DNA of 64,000 bases from Rhizomicrobium electricum (lineage in GTDB: Bacteria; Pseudomonadota; Alphaproteobacteria; Micropepsales; Micropepsaceae): assembly GCF_011762045.1 (NCBI RefSeq), contig NZ_JAASQS010000004.1, positions 124,001 through 188,000 of the forward strand, read 5' to 3'. How positions within the stretch are numbered: the stretch's first letter is position 1; each line of letters begins with the position of its first letter. The notes beneath the pieces were generated by a model. The model saw only the letters and a list, made by a program, of their open reading frames with translations. It was not told the origin of the DNA and made no database searches. Made by a program: the position numbers and the translations under genes. Shown here piece by piece: positions 58,291-64,000 of the stretch.

Positions 58291-59724
58291 ATGACGCCGC
58301 AAGCTGCGTTTGAATCTCTCGTCCGCTCCGCCGGTATTGCGCCGTTGGCGATGCCGGCGTTCGACGGTTCCGAAGCGCTTGTGCCGTCGCCCTTCCGGAT
58401 CGCGACGGCGATGGCGGCGGCCTTGGGATATGCCGGCGCCGCTGCGGCCGAGATCTGGCGCTTTCGCGGCGGCGACAAACAGGAGGTCGGCGTCGATCTG
58501 AAGGCGGCCGCCGCGATGGTGGTGCCGGAATACAAGCTCAACGGCACGGCGGTCCGTCCGATGCTGCCGCCGTCCGCCGTCACCGGCTTTTATCAGAGCG
58601 TCGACGGACGCTGGCTGCATCTCAACGGCGGTTTCCCGCACCTCAAACTGCGCACCCTCGATCTCCTGAATGCCAATGATACGAAGGCGTCGGTGATGGA
58701 GGCGGTCTCCAAATGGAATGCGCTGGCGCTCGAAGATGCGCTCGGCTTTCTCGGGCTTTGCGGGGCGATGGTGCGCAGCGAGAACGAGTGGCGCAGCTGG
58801 ATTCCCGGCCGTCTCGCGCTGACGCCGATCGTCTTGACCAATGTGGCGCCCGGTCCGCCGCTGCGCCTCGCCGACAGTGCGGTGCCGCTCGGCGGCCTCA
58901 AGGTGCTCGATCTGACGCGCGCCGTGGCCGGGCCGTTGTGTTCGCGGCAGTTGGCGGAGCACGGCGCGGAAGTGCTGTCGGTGGCGGCCGGACGCCTGCC
59001 GTCGGCCGGCGTTCTCGATGACATCTACGCGGCAGGCAAGCGGCAGACGAATCTCGACCTGATCGAGCCGTCGGCGGCGGAAGCGCTGCGGCGGCTGGCC
59101 CGCAGTGCCGATGTGTTTGTCGACTCCTACCGTCCGGGGGCGCTGACGGCGCTCGGCTTTTCGCCTGCCGCGCTCGCCCATCTGGCGCCGGGCATGATTT
59201 CCGTTTCGATCTCGGCCTACGGGTTCGAAGGACCGTGGGCGGCGCGGCGCGGGTTTGAGGAAACCGTCGAGGCCGCCACCGGCCTTGCGAGCGAGCAAGG
59301 CGCGTTCATGGCGGCGCGTCACGGCGGCGCCAACCAGCCCGAACTGCTGCCCGGCGCGGTGCTGGCGACGTTGACCGGCGTGCTGGGGACGGTGGGGGTG
59401 CTGGCCGCGCTGCTCCGCCGGATCCGCGAAGGCGGCAGCTGGCATGTTGAGGTTTCGCTGGCTGCGACCGCGGCGTGGCTGTCGTCCCTGGGCCGGATTG
59501 ACGCTGCCGTGGTCCCGGAAGTCTTCGAGCCGTTCACCGGACTCGACCAATATCTGCAATCGTGCGAAACGAAGGACGGCTGGTTCGAATTCCTCGGACC
59601 AGTCGTCCGGATGGCGAAGACGCCGCCGCGTGGCGGTTCGCTTCCGGAAGGTATCGTTTCACCACACTGGGCGTCCGCGCACGAGGAAGCCAATGCCGCC
59701 GAAAACAAATCCGCTCAAACTTAA
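58291..59724 (+). CDS. Family III CoA-transferase (CaiB/BaiF-like)
   Basis: The 477-residue protein has a variable N-terminal 200 residues, then the CoA-transferase core: LKVLDLTRAVAGPLCSRQLA, NLDLIEPSAAEALRRL, FVDSYRPGALTALGF, and MISVSISAYGFEGPWAAR. Family III enzymes transfer CoA between acids using an Asp nucleophile. The usual R-D-K sequence is altered, and the core appears shortened, so activity is uncertain. The 3' end overlaps the next gene by 32 bases. Confidence 0.82.
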   Translation: MTPQAAFESLVRSAGIAPLAMPAFDGSEALVPSPFRIATAMAAALGYAGAAAAEIWRFRGGDKQEVGVDLKAAAAMVVPEYKLNGTAVRPMLPPSAVTGFYQSVDGRWLHLNGGFPHLKLRTLDLLNANDTKASVMEAVSKWNALALEDALGFLGLCGAMVRSENEWRSWIPGRLALTPIVLTNVAPGPPLRLADSAVPLGGLKVLDLTRAVAGPLCSRQLAEHGAEVLSVAAGRLPSAGVLDDIYAAGKRQTNLDLIEPSAAEALRRLARSADVFVDSYRPGALTALGFSPAALAHLAPGMISVSISAYGFEGPWAARRGFEETVEAATGLASEQGAFMAARHGGANQPELLPGAVLATLTGVLGTVGVLAALLRRIREGGSWHVEVSLAATAAWLSSLGRIDAAVVPEVFEPFTGLDQYLQSCETKDGWFEFLGPVVRMAKTPPRGGSLPEGIVSPHWASAHEEANAAENKSAQT

Positions 59725-60034
59725 TCCGCTTCAGCTTCGCACCCTGACCATTCTGCAGGGGCTGGCCAGCCTGCCGGACTTCGCCGCCCGCGAAGCCAAC
59801 GGCGAGATCACCATCACTCGGTTCCCGCAGCCGCATGGCGATCATTTCCATCTCGGCAACGCCGTCGTGGCGACCAAGGACACCACGGGCCTGTTCAACG
59901 AGGCGGTGTGGAACGCGCTGGCGCGCAAGAACCTGGCGCGGACCGATTGGCCGCACCGGCTGACCCTGACGCTCGACGGACTGCAGTACAACACCGGCCT
60001 GGCGCAAGAGATCTTCCATCTCGCGCAGCACTGA
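59693..60034 (+). CDS. Small hypothetical protein
   Basis: The 113-residue protein begins MPPKTNPLKLNPLQLRTLTI and includes ITITRFPQPHGDHFHLGNAV. It has three His in a P-H-G-D-H-F-H run that could bind metal. It overlaps the end of the CoA-transferase gene, and the ATG at 59693 follows GAGGAAG. Function unknown. Confidence 0.75.
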   Translation: MPPKTNPLKLNPLQLRTLTILQGLASLPDFAAREANGEITITRFPQPHGDHFHLGNAVVATKDTTGLFNEAVWNALARKNLARTDWPHRLTLTLDGLQYNTGLAQEIFHLAQH

Positions 60035-60042
60035 ACGGCAGA

Positions 60043-60681
60043 TCACTCCGCCTTCGTCAGCACGCCGATCTTTTCGAACAGGTCGATCGCGGTCGGCTTG
60101 GCGAAAAACGCGTCGAGCGCGGCCGGATCGGCGGTAATGCGCACGTCGGGCGTGCCCTCGTACTCTTTGCCGTCGGCGGTATAGGTGTGTTTTTCGACGT
60201 TGCCGGCGATGCGGCCCGCTTTTACGGCCGCTGCCACTTTGTCGATGTCGAGTTTGAAAATCGTGAGATCGCCGTTCGCTTCGAAGCGGTAGAGTACCGG
60301 TGACGTTCCGTGTTTCGGCAGCGTCTGGGGTGTCTCTCCAGCAGGCGCAAGCATCACGACATTGAGGAACCGGTTTTCGCCCGCCCGGCCGCTCGATGCT
60401 CGATAAACAGCGTAATCGCCAGTGTCGCCGGGCTTGGCCGGTAGCGAGACCACGACGATCTCGAACGGACCTTCACGGGTCGGAAGGACATGCACGTAGC
60501 CGCCGCGTTTGCCATCGGCGGTGCGTACGAGGGCGCCGCCTTTCTCATCGTGCGGCCACCACGTGCCGATCAACGCCGGATCGGGCGCCAGGCCGGTGGT
60601 CGAACCGACCGGGTATTGGGTGGAAACCTCGCTGCATCCGGCCAGCATCACGGCGGCGACAAGCGCTACGAAGCGGAACAT
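60043..60681 (-). CDS. Lipoprotein of unknown function
   Basis: The 212-residue protein has a lipobox MLAGC with lipidated Cys16. The mature part includes LIGTWWPHDEKGGALVRTAD, typical of small periplasmic lipoproteins, and a C-terminal helix. It is convergent with the previous gene, eight bases apart. No domain assigned. Confidence 0.8.
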   Translation of the reverse strand: MFRFVALVAAVMLAGCSEVSTQYPVGSTTGLAPDPALIGTWWPHDEKGGALVRTADGKRGGYVHVLPTREGPFEIVVVSLPAKPGDTGDYAVYRASSGRAGENRFLNVVMLAPAGETPQTLPKHGTSPVLYRFEANGDLTIFKLDIDKVAAAVKAGRIAGNVEKHTYTADGKEYEGTPDVRITADPAALDAFFAKPTAIDLFEKIGVLTKAE

Positions 60682-60746
60682 CCCGATTTCCCCCTGTGGC
60701 CCGCGTCTGATTAGTATAGTTGAGCCCCGATCCTCAAAGAACCCGC

Positions 60747-61196
60747 ATGAACGCCCGCAAACGCCGTCGCCTTGCTTTCGTCCTCGCCCTTGTGGCCGGA
60801 GGGGCGGGCGCGGCCGCCCTGTCGATTGCGGCGCTGAAGGACAATGTCCTTTATTTCTACGGTCCGTCCGAGGTTTACGCGAAGCACGTACCGTCCGGCG
60901 TGGCCTTCCGGGTGGGCGGACTGGTGGAGGCGCAGTCGATTCGCAAAGGGCCGGGGCCGCTGGTGCGGTTCAAGGTCGGCGATGGCCGGTCCACTGTGGC
61001 TGTGCGTTATGAAGGCGATCTGCCCGCCCTGTTCCGCGAAGGGCAGGGGGTGGTCGCCATCGGCAAGCTTGATGGAACCGGGACCTTCGAGGCTTCGCAG
61101 GTATTGGCCAAGCATGACGAGAAATACATGCCGCCGGAGGTGGTTGACGCGCTAAAGCGCGAGGGCCGCTGGCAGGAAACATCCGGGCGGCAGTGA
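60747..61196 (+). CDS. ccmE: Cytochrome c-type biogenesis protein CcmE (heme chaperone)
   Basis: The 149-residue protein carries heme covalently during cytochrome c maturation in the periplasm. A single N-terminal helix (RLAFVLALVAGGAGAAALSI) anchors it. The OB-fold shows FRVGGLVEAQSI and VRFKVGDG. The heme-binding site is H123 in LAKHDEKYMP with Tyr127 (HxxxY). The start is the ATG at 60747. The other ccm genes are not in the window. Confidence 0.95.
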   Translation: MNARKRRRLAFVLALVAGGAGAAALSIAALKDNVLYFYGPSEVYAKHVPSGVAFRVGGLVEAQSIRKGPGPLVRFKVGDGRSTVAVRYEGDLPALFREGQGVVAIGKLDGTGTFEASQVLAKHDEKYMPPEVVDALKREGRWQETSGRQ

Positions 61197-61209
61197 CCGC
61201 GGCAGAAGC

Positions 61210-61236
61210 ATTGCCTATTTGTCATAAACAGGCAAT
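61210..61236. promoter_or_regulatory. Palindrome upstream of the HtrA gene
   Basis: ATTGCCT at 61210-61216 mirrors AGGCAAT at 61230-61236, with inner TTT/AAA symmetry as well. A further half site CAGGCAAG follows at 61240. It lies 60 bases before the protease start and is a candidate binding site for the response regulator at 62981. Confidence 0.5.
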
Positions 61237-61296
61237 AATCAGGCAAGCTTTTGGTCGTATCTCAATCATGCTCCACGGTGATGGAGAGTAGGACCA

Positions 61297-62859
61297 ATGA
61301 ACAAAGAGCAGGTCATGGCATACGTAAAGCGCAACAAGGCGGTGCTGGCCGGATCGGCAGCCGCGGCGGTGATCCTCGTCAGTTTCGGAGCTTATGCGCT
61401 CCTGCCCGATCGTTCGGCCGATGTTGGAACGGCTGCCCGCTATGAGGCGCCGGAGCGCGGCAGCGCCGCCGCCCCGCCGCGGATGATGGAGAACGGCACC
61501 CCGTTCAGCTTCGCCGATCTGGTGGAGCGGGTGAGCCCGGCCGTGGTCAGCGTCACCGCCGAAGAGAAGGTGGCTCAAGCCGAAGGCGGCGATATGCCGG
61601 ATGGCTTCCGCGAGTTCTTCCGCCAGTTCGGCGGCCGCGGTATGCCGCAGATGAAGCCGCAGGTCCGCAAGGCGACTTCGATGGGCTCGGGCTTCATCAT
61701 CGACAAGAACGGCCTGATCGTTACCAACAATCACGTCGTCGACGGCGCCACCAAGATCAAGGTCAAGCTGCCCGACGGGCGTACCTTTGACGCCAAGCTG
61801 GTCGGTACCGATCCGGCGACCGACGTCGCACTGCTTCGCGTCAAATCCGACAAGCCGCTGCCGACCGTCGAATTCGGCAATGACCGCGCCCTGCGTGTCG
61901 GCGATTGGGTCGTGGCCGTCGGCAATCCGTTCGGTCTCTCGAACACCGTTACGGCCGGTATCGTGTCGTCGATCGGCCGCGACATCGGCAATGCCGAGCA
62001 GCCTTATACCGACTTCATCCAGATCGACGCGCCGATCAACCGCGGCAACTCGGGCGGCCCCACCTTCGACCTGCGCGGTCAGGTGATCGGCATGAACTCG
62101 ATGATCTTCTCGCCCACCGGCGGTTCGATCGGCATCGGCTTCGCCATCCCGTCCTCGACCATCAAGGATGTGGTTGCGGCGCTGGAGACGCATGGCCGCG
62201 TCTCCCGCGGCTGGCTTGGCGTGCAGATCCAGCCGGTGACGCCGGAAATCGCGTCGTCGCTCGGGCTCAGCGATCCCAAGGGCGCTCTGGTCGCCACTAT
62301 CGTGCCCGACAGCCCTGCGGCCCGTTCGGGCGTGCGCCAGGGCGACGTGATCGTCGCCATCAACGGCAAGGATGTCGCCGATGCGCATGACGTGACCCGC
62401 CGGGTAGCCTCGCTGGCCGCCGGCAAGGCAGCGGCCTTCACGATCCTGCGCGATGGCCAGCGTCAGACCGTCAACATCACCATCGGCGTGCGCAAGGAAA
62501 CCCAGCTTGCGGCCAATTTCGATCCGCAGAGCGGCGCTCCCGCGGGCGTCACGGCGACCGGCAAGGCGATGGGTCTCGGTCTCAGCGCGCTGACGCCGGA
62601 AGTACGGCGTGCCTACAACCTCGACGAAAGCGTTCAAGGCGTGCTCGTTACCCAGGTCGATCCGGACTCCAATGCCGCCGAGCAAGGTTTGCAGCCCGGT
62701 GACGTGGTGGTGTCGATCCGCAACAAGGCCGTGCATTCGCCGCAGGACGTCGAGAAGGGCGTCGCGGCTGCGAAGTCGGCCGGCCAGAAGAGTGTTCTGT
62801 TGTTGGTCTCGACCGACGGTACGCCGCACTTCGTCGCGGTTCCGATCGATCGGACGTGA
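61297..62859 (+). CDS. DegP/HtrA-family periplasmic serine protease
   Basis: The 520-residue protein has one N-terminal membrane helix (about 16-34), a trypsin-like domain with catalytic His146 (NNHVVDG), Asp176 (TDVALLRV) and Ser252 (GNSGGP), and two PDZ domains (about 310-400 and 430-510). Members degrade or refold misfolded envelope proteins. It is followed by a two-component system, the arrangement seen for envelope stress loci in several alphaproteobacteria. Confidence 0.96.
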   Translation: MNKEQVMAYVKRNKAVLAGSAAAAVILVSFGAYALLPDRSADVGTAARYEAPERGSAAAPPRMMENGTPFSFADLVERVSPAVVSVTAEEKVAQAEGGDMPDGFREFFRQFGGRGMPQMKPQVRKATSMGSGFIIDKNGLIVTNNHVVDGATKIKVKLPDGRTFDAKLVGTDPATDVALLRVKSDKPLPTVEFGNDRALRVGDWVVAVGNPFGLSNTVTAGIVSSIGRDIGNAEQPYTDFIQIDAPINRGNSGGPTFDLRGQVIGMNSMIFSPTGGSIGIGFAIPSSTIKDVVAALETHGRVSRGWLGVQIQPVTPEIASSLGLSDPKGALVATIVPDSPAARSGVRQGDVIVAINGKDVADAHDVTRRVASLAAGKAAAFTILRDGQRQTVNITIGVRKETQLAANFDPQSGAPAGVTATGKAMGLGLSALTPEVRRAYNLDESVQGVLVTQVDPDSNAAEQGLQPGDVVVSIRNKAVHSPQDVEKGVAAAKSAGQKSVLLLVSTDGTPHFVAVPIDRT

Positions 62860-62980
62860 GTTCTCGTTCCGGGCTTCATCCCATCGGGGGTGAGGTCCGG
62901 CCCCTGCGCCGGCGGCGGTGGCCCTCCCCCCGTTACTGCTGCCGGTGCGGACCCTTTTCACTGTTTGAATGGAGGCTGGG

Positions 62981-63658
62981 ATGCGCATCCTCGTCGTGGA
63001 AGACGATCTTGAGGCGCAGCGCTATCTGGTAAACGGATTGAAGGAAGCCGGCCATGTGGTCGACGATGCCGCCGATGGCGACACCGGGCTGACGCTGGCG
63101 CTGTCTCGTCCCTACGATTGCGCGATTATCGATCGGATGCTGCCGAAGCTGGACGGCTTGAACGTGGTGGCTGAGATGCGCGAGCACGGCAACACCATGC
63201 CGGTGCTGTTCCTGTCGGCGCTGTCGGAGGTGGATGACCGGGTCAAGGGCCTCAAGGCCGGCGGCGACGATTACCTCACCAAGCCGTACGCGTTCGTCGA
63301 ACTGCTCGCCCGCATCGATGCCTTGATGCGGCGGCGGGCGCCGGCGGCGGTCAAGACCAAGCTTGCGGTCGGCGAGCTCGAACTCGATCTTTTGACCCGC
63401 ACGGCGACGCGCGAAGGCCAGGCCATCGACCTTCAGCCGCGCGAATTCCGGCTCTTGGAATATCTGATGCGCCATGCCGGCCAGGTGGTGACCCGCACCA
63501 TGCTTCTCGAAAGCGTGTGGGAATACCACTTCGATCCGCAAACCAACGTGATCGACGTGCACATCTCGCGTCTGAGAGCCAAGATCGACAAGGGCTTCTC
63601 GGCGCAGTTGCTGCATACGGTCCGCGGCGCGGGTTACATGATCCGTGCTGCGAAATAG
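62981..63658 (+). CDS. OmpR-family response regulator
   Basis: The 225-residue protein has receiver Asp51 (CAIIDRMLPKLDG), Lys near 101 (YLTKPY), and the winged helix (PREFRLLEYLMRHAGQVV, then NVIDVHISRLRAKID). The ATG at 62981 has GGAGG five bases upstream; an in-frame codon at 62969 is an alternative. It resembles FeuP/CzcR-type regulators. It overlaps the next gene by 14 bases. Confidence 0.96.
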   Translation: MRILVVEDDLEAQRYLVNGLKEAGHVVDDAADGDTGLTLALSRPYDCAIIDRMLPKLDGLNVVAEMREHGNTMPVLFLSALSEVDDRVKGLKAGGDDYLTKPYAFVELLARIDALMRRRAPAAVKTKLAVGELELDLLTRTATREGQAIDLQPREFRLLEYLMRHAGQVVTRTMLLESVWEYHFDPQTNVIDVHISRLRAKIDKGFSAQLLHTVRGAGYMIRAAK

Positions 63659-64000
63659 CGCATTCCTGCATTGGGCGCAGCGGGTCCTGCACACGCAGGC
63701 TTTCCGCATTACCCTGGTTTTTGTCTTTTTCTACGCGGTGACGGCGACCGCGCTGGTGGCGTTCACCTGGTGGAACTCGCAGCGCGCGCTCGACGCCCAA
63801 ACCGATCAGACCATCGAAGCCGAAGTCGCCGGTTTGCGCGATACCTATCTGCGCCTCGGCGTCATCGGGCTTTCCGACGTCATCAACGGCCGTGTCGCCC
63901 AGCACGGCAGCGGCATCTATTATCTCGAAAGCCCCAGCCGCGCAGTACTGGCCGGCAATCTTCTCGGCATTCCGGAAACCGCCAAATCGGTCGGCGGTTT
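63645..64000 (+). CDS. Sensor histidine kinase, N-terminal fragment
   Basis: The open frame starts at a GTG at 63645, inside the end of the response regulator gene, and runs off the window. The 118 visible residues start VLRNSAFLHWAQRVLHTQ and include a membrane helix (LVFVFFYAVTATALVAFTWW), then a periplasmic part (RALDAQTDQTIEAEVAGLRD). Its position and topology identify it as the kinase partner of the regulator, although the catalytic domains are outside the window. Confidence 0.85.
   Translation, partial: MLRNSAFLHWAQRVLHTQAFRITLVFVFFYAVTATALVAFTWWNSQRALDAQTDQTIEAEVAGLRDTYLRLGVIGLSDVINGRVAQHGSGIYYLESPSRAVLAGNLLGIPETAKSVGG

Noticed and set aside
1-64000. tRNA and rRNA genes
   Set aside because: I scanned the intergenic regions for cloverleaf ends and T-loop sequence and found none.

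Overview
The window reads as chromosomal DNA of a GC-rich alphaproteobacterium. The evidence is the sdhE-mfd pair divergent from recG, an Rc-type CcmE, family III CoA-transferase and HtrA/two-component neighbours, and above all a long cluster whose gene order matches the Rhodobacter-type gene transfer agent (GTA). The order or genus cannot be fixed from sequence alone.

Layout. Positions 1-386 hold the end of a GH9-like cellulase. Positions 454-11188 hold housekeeping and accessory genes: a class II hybrid cluster protein, a degenerate retropepsin-like protein, a class A penicillin-binding protein, AbrB-type and GDT1-type membrane proteins, an MgtC-like protein and several proteins of unknown function. 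Positions 11446-18903 hold an ENPP-type phosphodiesterase, mfd, sdhE and recG. Positions 19166-25802 hold a small membrane protein, a secreted carboxypeptidase-regulatory-like protein, an ABC exporter pair, UDP-sugar dehydrogenase (ugd), a short GHMP-kinase-like protein and a membrane protein. Positions 26070-32901 hold a B12-binding radical SAM protein, an ArsR/AHSA1 cassette with two operator-like palindromes, and a GST / MarR / VOC / VOC / RibD-like island in which two identical palindromes probably tie the divergent transcripts to the MarR protein.

Positions 34272-52503 hold a GTA-like (or closely related defective-prophage) structural cluster: putative small terminase, large terminase, portal, g3.5, HK97 protease, capsid, connector and adaptor, tail terminator, tail tube, two tail assembly chaperones, a short tape measure, three distal-tail proteins including an NlpC/P60 hydrolase, a 1279-residue baseplate megatron, a DUF2793/S74 fibre, an M15 peptidase and a holin-like protein. 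No integrase, repressor or replication gene is visible. The two tail chaperones appear to be joined by a programmed -1 frameshift at a CCCTTTC heptamer. The cluster also carries an oppositely oriented pair of GrlR-like genes, a cysteine-rich protein and several interspersed repeats.

Positions 52559-54676 hold three secreted PepSY-like or glycine-rich proteins, followed by an OmpR-type two-component system (54680-56729), a hypothetical gene, a family III CoA-transferase, a lipoprotein, ccmE, a DegP/HtrA protease and the start of a second two-component system that runs off the window.

Two families of long palindromic intergenic repeats recur. Family A has TGTCATCCCCGG termini. Family B has TTTTCTGCCCC termini and a cruciform plan with two lateral hairpins whose stems keep pairing while their sequence changes. 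Family B is the least explained structure in the window.
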